Positions 11,601-22,835 of a DNA stretch of 64,000 nucleotides are shown piece by piece; within the stretch, counting starts at the first letter, position 1, and each line of letters opens with the position of its first letter. The stretch spans positions 1-64,000 of the forward strand of contig NW_011887304.1 in the NCBI RefSeq assembly GCF_000151315.2, written 5' to 3'. A model generated the notes under the pieces. That model searched no databases. It was not told the origin of the DNA and saw only the letters and a list, made by a program, of their open reading frames with translations. This DNA is from Capsaspora owczarzaki ATCC 30864 (taxonomy: Eukaryota > Opisthokonta > Filasterea). The translations under genes were made by a program, and so were the position numbers.

Positions 11601-13532
11601 GTCGCCCACTGGATTAATGAGCAGCAACGCATTTCCGAGATGATTGCAATGATTCGCGATCTCCAATCTCGACTCATTGGATGGGATGTACGTACAAATA
11701 CTGTCGCGAGTTGCATTTTTGCTCCCGTTTTGCGCCACCCCTCATCCCTCCTCCCCTCGGACACCCCACCCCCTCCTTTCCCCCACACCACCTTCGCACT
11801 TGTTTGCTTGCCAAAATAGGGCGGGGATCTGCTCGAACTCGGACGGTTGCTCGAAAAAGGCATGTTCAAGGTCGTGGACATGCGCAAGCAACGGCACGAC
11901 CGCATGCTGTTCCTGTTTGAACGCGGTCTTATCTTTGCCAAGCAAAAGGAGAAGGACGTCTATACTTTCAAGGAGTTTATCGAAATTTCCAAGCTGGTCG
12001 TGAACGACACACCGCAAATCGAGGGCGTTGACGTGAGCAGCATGTTTGAGGTCACGCGCAGCGACAACCGCAGGGTGTACTTTGGAGTGACATGCAAGTC
12101 GGACGAGGACAAGCAGTGGTGGGTGTCCATGCTGGAGCAGCTGGTGCTGGACGACATGAAGTCCTTCCTCACCAAGAAGGCCAAGGGCGGCTTTTTGCTG
12201 TCCTCGCAGCCAATCTCGTCGACGCTCGCGCATGCAGTCCCGATTTCACAGATGAGCGTGCCCAGCAAGCCGATGAGCGGCGTTACTTCGCCAGGCTACC
12301 TCAGTTCCTCCTTCCCGCTTGGCGGCATCAGCCTGCTCTCCCCTGTCTCCAGCACAGACAAGCTGGAAAAGTCGGCCACCGGATCGACGTCAGGCTCTGC
12401 AACTCCGCTCGTGTCTGCGCCCCCTGGTCAGGTGGCTGGCGTGAAAAAGTCTGGTCTGAGCAAGCAGGGATCCTTCTTGCACGGTCTTCTCAAGCGCGGT
12501 CGCGGCTCGACAGATGACGACTCGTCGGTTGAGAACGGCTCGCCTCTTTCTCCGACTGGCTCAGCGACCGCCTTCCCGCCATCATCGTTGCGACGCGAGC
12601 AATCACTGCCCAACGGTCCGAAAGGTCCGGCGCCAATGTCCATGCTGGCAACTGCCGCGGCGGCCGCTGCAGCAGCTGCATCCACAACATCCTCGCCGTC
12701 GTCCACCACGACATCGCCAGGACTCGCGCCCCAGCCAACACTGCGACTCAAACCACCCCCGCTTCCTGGGTCGCGGCCTTCTGCTGAAGCATCTGTCACC
12801 GTCGACGATTTGAGCATGAAAAGTCCAATCGCTATTGTCCAGGAGAGCGAGCGTGGCCGCAAACGTTCGCTGTCGACTTCCAGTGTCGGAACGCGTAGCG
12901 ACTCGCGTACTGGCAGCATCAGCGAGCGTCCGTCGTCGCAGTCACGCTCCATGTCGACGGAACAAGAGGCGAGCGATCCGTCGTCGACCTCGCCGACGCC
13001 CTCGTCAGTACCTTCAACGCCGCTGACACCCACTTTCCGCACCAGCATGGACGACACGGGCCAATCCCTCAAGCCTGCCGTGCCTCGTCCTTCGCGCGCC
13101 GCACCAGCTGCGCCAGTGTCAAAGGGCGTGTCCCCCGTGGCGACCCCGCTTCCACCAGTCACTTTGCAGCTGCAAGAAGCTGTGGACGACGAATCCGATC
13201 TCTCGGAAGCGTCCAGTTCGAGCTCTGACGCGACGTCCACCCTGCAGTCGGTTGTCTCTCCCTCCGCCATCCGCAAAGCCGTTCCTCCCGTCCCAGGAGG
13301 TGGCGTCACCAAGCCTCCTCCGGCCGCACCATCGTCTGCTCCCCCCTTTGTCTCTACTACTCTGCCCAAGGTGGCGGCCAAGCCGCCAGCTGCCGCACCC
13401 GCGCGACCCGTTCCAACCGCCCCTGCAACCCTTGCACCGAAGCCTGCTATGGCAGCAGCCTCCTCCGTGTCTCCAACCGCATCTGGTCTTAATCCTCCAA
13501 ACCTCCCACCCAAGCCGTCCGTCTCGCCCAAA

Positions 13533-13579
<47 letters not shown>

Positions 13580-14753
13580 GGCAGGCCCTGCTCCCAAACC
13601 CCTCACATCAGAGCCCCATTCACAAGAAGAAACAAGTGCTCCGGCTGAGACCGCTCCGCCGTCATCGAATGGCGCAAGTGCTCGCCACCCTGTCGGCCCG
13701 AAACCTTTGCGCATGTCTCCGGCTGCCGCGCTTGCAGCAAGCCATGCGGCGGACACTGATGCCGCCAAGAGCAACGGAGATGCTGTTGAGAGTGCACCGC
13801 ATCCCAAACCCGCACTTGCACCAAAGCCGACATCCGCCCAAGTCGCCATTGCCGACAAGCGCCGCTCTGGACACAGTCGACCGGCTTCCGGCACGTTGGG
13901 CAAAACAGTCGGCTCGCGCCCTTCAAGCAGCAGTCGGTCGAGTGGTTTGAATAGTTCGCACCCGGCAGCCTCCGCGTCTGGCGTGAATTCCCACTCACAT
14001 GACGCGGCTACTGCGGCAAATGCAGCGGCCGCGACGGGCTCTCACTTCCATACAAAAGTGACTGTGCCAGCTGGAGCAGCCGCGTCTACTCTTCGCCCCA
14101 AACCAACCGGACGACCTCGATCCATTGTTCGTACCCACGGGAACGCAGAACATGCACCCACTGCTTCCGAGCCAACAGACAGCGCTCCCGCCTCCGCCGC
14201 CTCCACTGCAACAACCAAACCTGCCGCTCCGCCACCAAAGCCCGTTCCCAGCCTGGGTGTCAAGCCCCCGCCCACGCTTGTGCCCAAGCCGACGCCTGCG
14301 CCAGCCAAGCCCGTTGCCGAAACTCCTGCCATTCCGGACATGCCAAAGCTCGCCGACATCCCCAAGCCCAACTTGATCGGTCTTGCGGGAGGCAAGCCGC
14401 CGCCGAAAGCCCTTCCGTCCAAGGCCCCGCCCGCTCAGCCTCTGTCGGCCCCGAAGGACGTGGCACATGGTGCAGGCGCAAACCCGCTGAAATCCGTGTC
14501 CGCTACCTTGCCCAAGCTGTCGACATCAGGCTCGTCGCCTCACGGCAACAAGTTTGCAACCATTTCTGCCTCCGCCGGCCTGACCAAGGCATTCCTTGCC
14601 GAAGTCAAAGCTGGCTCAGACGGAGCGTCCAGCTCTGAAAGCCAGTCTTCGGCCGCTTCAATCACTTCGCCGACAATGACCAAAGCAAAGGTGCCTCTGC
14701 TTCCTCCCGGCAAGCCTCGTCCAGCTGGCCCTCCTGTGCCCGGCAAGCCCTAA
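8693..14753 (+). CDS. Rho guanine nucleotide exchange factor with CH, DH and PH domains and a long proline-rich tail
   Basis: Eight exons: 8693-9074, 10060-10587, 10657-10760, 10872-11039, 11119-11223, 11309-11401, 11520-11687 and 11820-14753; about 1493 aa. It should activate Rho-family GTPases at the membrane or actin cortex. A calponin-homology domain spans about 128-250 (AVAWMESLLGEDD, then LQDGVLLCRLFNAL). A DH domain spans about 312-510 (MIVAELLATEKSYIQDL, then AYLLKPVQRILKYPLLL). A PH domain spans about 520-630 (MLFLFERGLIFAKQKEKD, ending WWVSMLEQL). Exon 8 then codes about 860 residues of Pro/Ser/Ala-rich sequence with many PKP and PPLP motifs, likely SH3 ligands. The N terminus carries YVVP and YITLP tyrosine motifs. 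The CH domain resembles that of PIX-type GEFs, but the SH3 domain is absent. The intron inside the DH region at 10761-10871 is T-rich. The domain calls are firm; the start in exon 1 is the first good ATG. Confidence 0.93.
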
Positions 14754-14927
14754 GGAGCCAATCTCTTGTTTGTTTCTGCTGTTCCCCCCCCCCTCGCTTT
14801 ATAGGATACTGTTTCCGTATCTTGTTTTTGTTTTGACTACATCTTACTTTTTGTTTCGATGCGTTCGTGCGACTGTTTTTTTTTGCATCGTTGTTTTGCT
14901 TTCCAACATCCTTGGCTTTATTTTTTT

Positions 14928-14959
<32 letters not shown>

Positions 14960-15148
14960 CTTGTTGTTGTTTTGTTTGTCGCAGCTGCTTGTTTGTCTAT
15001 ACCGTGTGTTTTTTTCCTGTGGGAAATGAATCAAATTTCGAAAACTACTGCATTTGAACAATTCGGGGTTTGTAAAATCGCCACAAGTACAGTGACTTGA
15101 ACGCTATGAATCAATGATGATGATGACGGTGGTAGCATGCGCCACCCT
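14754..15148. other. Convergent 3' region
   Basis: 395 bp between the stops of the Rho GEF (+) and the AFG1-type gene (-). It is T-rich with a GTT repeat at 14929-14970. No gene seen. Confidence 0.6.
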
Positions 15149-17636
15149 TCATGCCGATGCTTGCTGCCGGGATTCGTGACGACGATGGGCTTCCTGCCAA
15201 AAGGCCAGCGACTGCATTTCAATCAGGCGAGAGATGGCTCGCTCGCACGCAAAGATCTCTTCGTCTCCGTTGAAGATGGAAATGTCTGCCGCAGCGTCCT
15301 GTCCATGCCAGAAAATAAAGCGATGAGAATGGAACTCGAGTGTTGGTGAGTGGTTTTTTTTTGTTTTTCGACATACCTTTGTCACACCCAGGCCGTCCAT
15401 GAGCTCGCGATTATCCACAAACTGAGAGGCTTTGGTGTCGCGCAGATTGAAAATTTCAAAGGGCGTGCCTGCCGCCGATGCCACGAGCTTGATCTGCAGA
15501 CGGAGCATGTCAGCAAAAACATTGGACCACTGCGTTTCCTCCCGAACAAAAAAAAAAAAAAAAAAAAAAGGAAAGGACGTCACCAAACGACTGTACAGCA
15601 GCTGCTCACCTTGTTGTCGTACATGGCGTCAATCAGAGTGATCAGACGGCGAGCAGAATCCTTCTGGAGAAAAGTCAGCCGAGGAATCTGACGAATTACG
15701 ATGGTGTGGTAGTGCTTGATGATTTCGAGATAGTCCGCAGCGCTCAGCGGCTACAACAGCAGACGGCCAAAAAAAAGTGAAGAAACAAACACGTGTGCAA
15801 CCAATTGCAGCGGGTCGCTTGTCCATTTCGTTCAAAGTCGCTCACCTTGACGCAGAGGTCGGTAAAGTCAAACATGGCCACGCCGCCACAGGCAGCAGGC
15901 ACGTTGACGGTACGGCCAAAGACACTGAGACTGGCCGGAGCGACAAAGCCGTGCTCTTCTTCGGCCAGTTTGTTAAAGATGGCAAACACATCGGCATCAG
16001 GGTCTTTGCTGTTGTCGGGCGACAAAAAGAGGTTGGAGCTTGGCCGAGCAACCTTCCTGTAGTCAATGCCCGAGCTGAGTTGGTACACGTTGCATTTCGA
16101 CTCGACAAGGGCGATAAAGGGGAGGAATCCCTGGCGTTGCAAACCATTCTTGTACAGATCTAACGCAGCAAAGAAAAGGAGTGCGGCGGTGTGAGAGAAG
16201 GTCAAACAAAACGCAAAGAGGCAAACTTGAACTGTTCCGTGGACAAACCTTTGGGCGCACGGTTGGATGTAGACACGATGACGGCACCACGAGCCATCAG
16301 CTGGCCGAACAAGCGACTGAGAATCATGGCGTCGACAATGTCTGTCACCTGTCGTTCCAAAGAGAGCTCCGGTATTTGAGACAAATCAAAAAGGTGCAGA
16401 ACTGCACATGTTGCCAAGAACCAACCAAAAAAATGATGGATGCAACAACAAACAATTACCTGGAACTCGTCAAAGCACAACAGCCAGGCTTCCCCGAAAA
16501 GCTGGTCCACAACTGGAGGAATCGGATCGAGCTTGCCTCCAATCGACGTGATACCCTCTCGCGCCATCTGCTCCTTCCAGGCATGGATTCGAGAGTGCAC
16601 ATCGAACATGAACTCGTGAAAGTGCACGCGACGCTTCTTGATGCTGGAAGGCAGGGCGTGGTAAAACAGGTCCATGACCATGGTCTTGCCAGAGCCGACA
16701 TCGCCGTACAGGTAAATACCTTTGGGAGCGGGGTGCTCGGGCTTTGCTCGATGGAAAAAGGACGCGAATTTGTTGGCAAAGGAGGCTGACGGCTGCTGGT
16801 GCAAACCCGAGGCGGGCGGGCGGTAGTGCTCGAGTTTTTTGCACAGTGCCTCGAGGTGAGTCATGACATCTCGCTGGACTTGATCTGGTCTGTGTTTGTT
16901 TTGATTGAGTATATCGATGCAGAGGTGGGGGGGGGGAAAGGTTAAGGATGTTGATCGTTGCACATTGCATTGCACATGAGTNNNNNNNNNNNNNNNNNNN
17001 NNNNNNNNNNNNNNNNNNNNNNNNNNNNNNNNNNNNNNNNNNNNNNNNNNNNNNNNNNNNNNNNNNNNNNNNNNNNNNNNNTCAAAATGGAACGTACTTT
17101 AGCTCGCCCGAGTTGACTTTTGACAGGTAGACTTCCATTGGACCCGCATTGTGAGTGCCTGCTTGATGACTTGCATGAGTTTGATGGTGGTGATGGTGAT
17201 GGTGATGATGATGATGATGAGGCAGAGTAGTAGAGTGATCCGAGTGGATTTGCTTTGACTCTGCAGCATCACTCTGCATGCTTGATGAAGCCGATGATGC
17301 CTGATTCAATGCAGATGTGCTCGTCGATGCGTGTCGAGCGATGATGACTCGCGTCGTTGCGTCACTGAGCCTTGGAGTGGTGGTCTTGCTGGAAGTGCAT
17401 TGCGGCCATCTGCTGCTTGAGACAGACGGAGCGGCTTCAGCTTCAGAGCGGAGTCGACGGCCGCCCAGCAATGACGATGACGACGACGACGACGAGCTCA
17501 GTAGTGATGAGAATGGAGCAGCAGATGAGTGCAGCCGGCGACTGTGACTGTCAGAGTGACTGTGACTGTGACGATGGTGAGTGCGCCACGCGACTGCGAC
17601 TGGAGCAGCAGCAGTCAGAGTCGGACGAAGCAGCAT
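15149..17636 (-). CDS. AFG1L: AFG1-like mitochondrial AAA-type ATPase (AFG1L/LACE1)
   Basis: Seven exons read leftward: 17636-17098, 16889-16460, 16348-16249, 16159-15846, 15750-15610, 15493-15377, 15298-15149; 596 aa. The family works at the mitochondrial inner membrane in turnover of respiratory-chain subunits. Walker A is [17 protein letters not shown] and Walker B is WLLCFDEFQ. The family signature [16 protein letters not shown] is split across two exons. The first 40 residues are Arg-, Ser- and Ala-rich with no acid, as in a matrix presequence. A low-complexity stretch with a run of twelve His precedes the conserved [10 protein letters not shown] start of the mature domain. The 100-N gap lies wholly inside intron 1: exon 1 ends with AA and exon 2 begins with A, which completes a Lys codon, so the coding sequence is intact. 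The codon at 17663 upstream is TTG, so the ATG at 17636 is chosen. Confidence 0.93.
16982..17081. other. Assembly gap (100 N)
   Basis: Exactly 100 unknown bases, most likely a placeholder of unknown real length. It sits in intron 1 of the AFG1-like gene. Confidence 0.98.
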
Positions 17637-17927
17637 CAGCGGCGGCGGCGGCGGATTGCACAAAGCGACAGAGATGCGCGCACTACTGCTTAGTGTAAAG
17701 ACAGAATGAGGATGAAGGAGAGAGTGAGTGAGTGAGCGATTCGATGGGTCGGGAAGTGCGATTCAGCTCAGCTCAAGTTCAACTCACGCAAGCATTTTGG
17801 ATGGAAAGGCAAACAAGTGGACTGAATCATGCAGTTATGGAGCAACATGAACATACATGGATTTCAAAGAATCGCACCGGATTGGATTACGACGGGGTGA
17901 ACAACACAACAACGGATTCTCGCTCTC

Positions 17928-19105
17928 TCATGATCGACTGGACTTGTCCTTCTTGTCCTTCTTGTCTTTCTTGTCCTTCTTGTCCTTCTTGTCCTTCTTG
18001 TCCTTCTTGGACGTTGTGTCCATGGCCACGGGTGTGCTCTCGGCCTCGTCGGCTGCTGCATCGTCGTTCGCAGCAGTTGCCGCGTCCTCAGGAGCCGCAA
18101 ACCCTGGCAAGACGACGCAGCACCGCATTGCGTGAGCGGGGGTTGCACCTCAAACACCAAAAGCAAAGCACAAAAATTCCTCACCTGCGCCAAAGGCGGT
18201 AATTCGTTGGCGAAGACCAGGCAGCTGTTTTACCACGCGCGGCTTGTACATGGCCGGTGCTGCGGCCGGCAGTGCATCGAGCGCGGCCGAAATAACAATC
18301 TCTTCCTCAAAGTGGCCACCTGCAAGCGACGAGAAGGTAAGAAATTCGGCACACAGAAAGTTTTTTTTTTAAAAATAAAAAACAGCCCAAAAACAGGCAT
18401 GCAGACGTACCAAATCCAAGCTTGCCGTCGGTAGACGTGACTGCAATCAGATTCGAGAATTCCTTCATGGCAGGGTGGTTTGGGTTGCGCGTCAGGGCAA
18501 CAAGATGGTTTTTGTTCACGCTGGAAACCTGAAACCGCTCCTTGGTTTCTGCGCCAGTGAAGATTGTGTCGTCTCGGAGCTTGATGGAAGCACCGTCGAG
18601 GTTTTTTGCTTTAAACTACGAAGGCAGACATGAAATGTGAGATTGGGGATTGACGACGTTGATGCACGCACCCCGCGAACACTCTTGAAACTGACGGCAA
18701 ACGTACAGTGCGAGGGACGCGAATAAGCCACAGCTCCTTGTCGCCAGACACGTTAAAGTTGCCCTTGATGGTTCCGGCAATGCTGGGGTTGTGTGCATAC
18801 CCTGACGGTGCGGCAAAGCTGCAAGGGACGACGAATTGAAGTACAACAGTGAGGTACACAAACAACAATGTCGCGTCGGTTGTTTCGTGACTGAACACAA
18901 TGCTCTTCAAGCATTAGTGTTGTGCGTATGCATTGTGCGTTGACTGATATGCCATCGTCTCGTTCGTTGCACAGCTCCAAATCGAGTTTGTTCCACTAAG
19001 CAGCAGCAAGTGCCTTTGGTACCTCATTGTGCGCGAGCCATCGCCTTCATTGTCACTGTCCGAGTCCTCGACTGTCTCTGGAGTCAGAAACCGCGGCGCC
19101 TTTGC
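17928..19105 (-). CDS. RNA polymerase I subunit A34.5-like (RPA34/POLR1G), first exon not found
   Basis: Exons read leftward: 19105-19023, 18818-18707, 18615-18411, 18319-18185, 18103-17928. All phases close, giving 236 codons without a start Met. A34.5 with A49 forms the TFIIF-like module of nucleolar RNA polymerase I. Evidence is an acidic DSDSDNEGD segment, then SFAAPSGYAHNPS, then KELWLIRVPRT, which resembles the ELWLL-P motif of this weakly conserved family. A beta-rich dimerisation-like part follows, and the protein ends in KKD repeats (seven lysine-pair units), like the Lys-rich tails of yeast and human proteins. The exon ending at 19105 begins in phase 0 after a TTAG acceptor, and no ATG lies in it. 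The start must be in an upstream exon I could not place. The next gene (AFG1-like) starts only 291 bp downstream. Confidence 0.72.
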
Positions 19106-20413
19106 CTAAGACAGCACACACACACACACACACACAGATCAAGCACAAGTGAGTTTGTATAAGAGTTGCATTGGGAGTGTTGCATTGGGAGTTGCATTGG
19201 GAGTTGCGATCCTTCCCCAACGCAACCCTCATCCACACACTTGTATATGCACTCGTACCACACACACATTATTCAGCTCGAGTAGTGAAAGAGCAGCATC
19301 AGCAGAGAGGGTGCCTGTCCCCCAATGGCAATGGCAATGGCAATGCTCAGCCAGCGCCACATGGACTGCTGCTCTGCTCTCCACATCCAATCCAACCCCT
19401 AGTCAACCCTACTCCACCACCACCACCACCACCACCCACGCATCAGACCTCGATTCCCAAATGTCACTGCAAAGGACATCACAGTCTGTCAGAGTTGCAT
19501 GGAACCGAAGCGCCATCGCTTTGAGCCACATGCAAAATGCAAGGGCTCACTCTCCACCAATCACCATCACCATCACCCTCACTCTCTCACTCTCTCCATA
19601 TTCTCACTTTGCGCATCTGTTATTGTGATCTGTTATTTGGTTTTGTTTACTTTGGCGCTCGCGGCGGCGTCTTCCGACTTTCGCTTTGACATTGTGTTTG
19701 TTCTGTTTTTGCTCGACGGGGTGGATTTCTAAGACTGAGCCTTTACTTTGTCGTTTCTCAGCAATAAAAATCAAGCAAAGACATCAAAAAGACTTGGAGT
19801 TGGCGTTGCGTGTGGACCTTGTCATGCTGCTCTACTGCACTGTTGATCTCTTTTGCATTTGCATTCGGATGCGTTTCGTTTGTTGCTTCACTGCTGCTGC
19901 TGCTGCTGCTGCTGCTGCTTCAGCGATGCTGCTTTGTTGAAATGTGTCAATTTGCACTTTGCATTACGTAATACTCTCCTTTCTTATAAAACGCTCATCC
20001 AATCTGCCTTTTCAGCAATCTAATCTCAGTCTTCCGTTTGCATCATTTCAACAAATCTCGTCAGTTTTGACTCTCAATCTCTTGTCTCAATCTCTCTCTC
20101 TCCCTTGTCGCTCTGAACTCTCTCTCTCTCTTTGATTTGCTGTTCCCCCCCCCCCCATTCTCACCCTTCTTCTCCCTTCTCTCTCTCTCTGTCTCTCGTT
20201 CTCATTTTCGCTGGTTATGCAAACAAAATCTGATGACGTTGAAACCAATCTCACGTCACTTTTCTAACAACTCAACTTCCATCCATCACTCAACTCCACT
20301 CATCTCGATTGCTTTGCTCACTCTGCTTCATACAAGTCGTTGTTGTTACTCACCGTGTTTCTTTCTTTTTGTCTGCAGATTGTTCTACTTCAACAAGACA
20401 AAAAACCTACAAA
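19106..20413. other. Divergent upstream region
   Basis: 1.3 kb between the A34.5-like gene (-) and the ankyrin-CUE gene (+). It must hold the missing first exon of the former. It also probably holds a leader intron of the latter, with an acceptor at about 20378 (TCTGCAG). CA, CAC and CTG repeats are present. No further gene seen. Confidence 0.5.
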
Positions 20414-22573
20414 ATGGCTGCTTCGATTTCAACAACTTGCTCTTCTGCAGACGTCACTCTTGGTGACTCGTATACGACGACCATCACGAGCACTGCCAGC
20501 ACTGATACTTGCACTATTATGATGACTGATACTACTGCGACTGCTGCGACCGCGACTCTGCCGGCGTCTGCTTTGATGGCTGTGATGCAGGCAACCACCG
20601 CAACGACCGGAGAGCAGCTCACCGAGGAGCAGGCAGCCGCAATGGTCGACAACGCCGCACTCACCTTCCAGCGCCAGTCTCCCTACCCGGAGGTCCGCAC
20701 CATGAACGCCGTCACTCACAATCTCACCGTGGAGGACTTCTCCATGGCGCGTCCGCCCGTGGAGCGCGACAACCTCTTCCACGCTGCTCGCCGAGGCGAC
20801 TACCTCCGCGTTGTCCACTTTGTCGAGAACATGCACGTCGCTGTCAATCAGTTTGATGACTTTGACTGCTCTCCGCTCTACTATGCTGCCCTCTGCGGCC
20901 ACGAGAAGATTATTGGATACTTGCAGCGCCGCGGAGCCGTCTCCATCGACCGCTGCTGGTGGAACTCTCTCAACGGCGCTTGTCGATCCCTCTTCCGCAA
21001 CGCTCGCTCCTCGCTGAATGGCAGCGGCGGCGGCTCGAGCAACACTGCCAATCGTAGCAGCACCTCGCGCGTGAAGCCTCGCCGAGTGTATTACAAGACT
21101 GTCATCAACTACCCGTCCACCAAGGCATTCACGAGCAACCAGTCCAGCGCAATCAAGAGCGAACGATGCGAGGCATTCATCAACGGTCGGTGGGTTTACT
21201 TTGACAGCCATTGGGAGCGCTCGAAGGCGCTGGAAGCCTGGCGCAAGCAGCTTCGTGAGGAGCGCTTGCTTCGCCGAATCACCCAGCGTCGCCCGACTCT
21301 CGCTCGCGATGTCATTGTTGATCCTCGCATGTCCGCATCAGAGGCTATTCTCTCCCTCGACCTCGAGTCTGGCGCCGATCCTCGCGATTTTCTCGACGAC
21401 GCCATCACCATGCGCATCGAAGAGCGCAACCGCCAAAAGCTCGCTGCTGCCGCGGTCGCCCAGGCTGCACGAATTGCTCGCAAGGCCGCCAAGAAGGCCG
21501 AGCGTGAAGCTGCCGCTCTGAACAAGAGCAAGGCCGGCCAGGAGGATGACGATTGGGTGGAGGTGGACGAGGCGGTCGGCAAGTCCAAGCCTCGCGCAGG
21601 CAAGGGCCCTGCCAAAGATTCTCCCGCCGCCGCGGCTGTGACGGTGGCGAAAGCCGAGCGCAAGGGCGACAAGAAGACTGCTTCTGCTTCAGCCTCTACC
21701 TCTGCGTCTGCTTCTACCTCTACTTCTGTCCCGTTCTACGCCGCCTTCTGCCAGCTCCAGGCCATGTTCCCCGGTTTGAGCGCAGACGCCATTGCCGAGA
21801 CGCTCAAGTCCGCCAACGGCAACGCTGAAATCGCCGCTCAGCAGTTGATTGATGTGCAAGTTGCAGTCGAGCTGTCGGAGCTCGAAGGCAATCGAGCTGT
21901 TGTAGCAGCAGCAGCCCCTGCGCCTGCGTCTCGATCTGGCTTCCAGTTGGATGCTCTGGACTTTCCACCTCTTGGCGGCGCCAAGGCTGCCGGTAAGACC
22001 TCCTCTCCCGTGGCCAAGACCATCACAGCAGCAGCAGTTGCCCCTTCGAACTCTGCCGATTGGAACGGCATTATGGCTGCTTCTGTGGCATCTCGCGCTG
22101 CAGGCCGTACGGTCGAGGACGATTGCTGGGACGTGGTGTCGTCCGCTTCGACTGGCACCGAGTCCTTTTCGCAAATCAACACCAACGATGTCGCCATGCT
22201 GGAAGATTTGGATGTGTGGGAGGATGTCGACGCTGCCGGCGTGACTTCTCCTGCAGCTGCCCTTCGTCCTCTAACCCCTGTCGCACGCGCTCTCGCGGTG
22301 CACACGTACGCCGAGATGGCACTGCGCAACGCCCACAGGGCCTCGGTTCACCTCAAGCCGCACGTGTCCCTCGTTCGGCTCGCTGCTCAGGCTCCATCTG
22401 ATGCCCAGCTCGCAGAATCGACCAACTGGCTCGAGTACGATATGGCCAAGACTCGTGACCAACTCGGTCGTGAAACAAAGACAAACCATAGCAAGCAATG
22501 GAAGTGGTCGACCTTCGGTGAGCGCAACTTTACCTGCAGCCGCCGGACCAAGTTGCGCCAGCTGGCCAAGTAA
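20414..22573 (+). CDS. Ankyrin-repeat and CUE-domain protein
   Basis: Single coding exon of 719 aa starting at ATG 20414. A T-rich stretch with an acceptor just upstream suggests a leader intron. Residues about 115-190 hold two ankyrin repeats (DNLFHAARRGDYLRVV and CSPLYYAALCGHEKIIGYL). These resemble the N-terminal repeats of ABTB1-type proteins, but no BTB domain follows. A basic, Ala-rich helical region (about 330-390) precedes a CUE domain at about 438-480 (YAAFCQLQAMFPGLSADAI, then NAEIAAQQLID), a small ubiquitin-binding fold. Further on is LDALDFPPLGG, a short motif often found near CUE domains in RNA-linked proteins. The function is not known. A role in reading ubiquitinated clients is inference. 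No membrane segment or signal is seen. Confidence 0.85.
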   Translation: MAASISTTCSSADVTLGDSYTTTITSTASTDTCTIMMTDTTATAATATLPASALMAVMQATTATTGEQLTEEQAAAMVDNAALTFQRQSPYPEVRTMNAVTHNLTVEDFSMARPPVERDNLFHAARRGDYLRVVHFVENMHVAVNQFDDFDCSPLYYAALCGHEKIIGYLQRRGAVSIDRCWWNSLNGACRSLFRNARSSLNGSGGGSSNTANRSSTSRVKPRRVYYKTVINYPSTKAFTSNQSSAIKSERCEAFINGRWVYFDSHWERSKALEAWRKQLREERLLRRITQRRPTLARDVIVDPRMSASEAILSLDLESGADPRDFLDDAITMRIEERNRQKLAAAAVAQAARIARKAAKKAEREAAALNKSKAGQEDDDWVEVDEAVGKSKPRAGKGPAKDSPAAAAVTVAKAERKGDKKTASASASTSASASTSTSVPFYAAFCQLQAMFPGLSADAIAETLKSANGNAEIAAQQLIDVQVAVELSELEGNRAVVAAAAPAPASRSGFQLDALDFPPLGGAKAAGKTSSPVAKTITAAAVAPSNSADWNGIMAASVASRAAGRTVEDDCWDVVSSASTGTESFSQINTNDVAMLEDLDVWEDVDAAGVTSPAAALRPLTPVARALAVHTYAEMALRNAHRASVHLKPHVSLVRLAAQAPSDAQLAESTNWLEYDMAKTRDQLGRETKTNHSKQWKWSTFGERNFTCSRRTKLRQLAK

Positions 22574-22835
22574 ATTTGATTGCGGTTTTTCGGTGTTATC
22601 AGAAATTTTTGTTATTGTATTTGTAAATAATGTCGTGTTTTTTTTTCTTCTTGTATCATTTGTTGCGCGACAACATCCATTATTTGTACTTGGTCTGGTT
22701 AGTACTTTCGCCTCGGGTTGTTTCTGCCAAAACCAAGCCAAGACCAGAGGACAGTCGGAAGTCAGTGAGAGGCGATGGGCAAAACATAAACGTGTGACGC
22801 CACTCTCAAAAAACAAAAACAGAAAAACAAACAAC

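Noticed and set aside
12428-13903. 491-codon frame antisense to the Rho GEF tail
   Set aside because: Shadow of the GC-rich proline/alanine tail, which is in frame with clear DH and PH domains.
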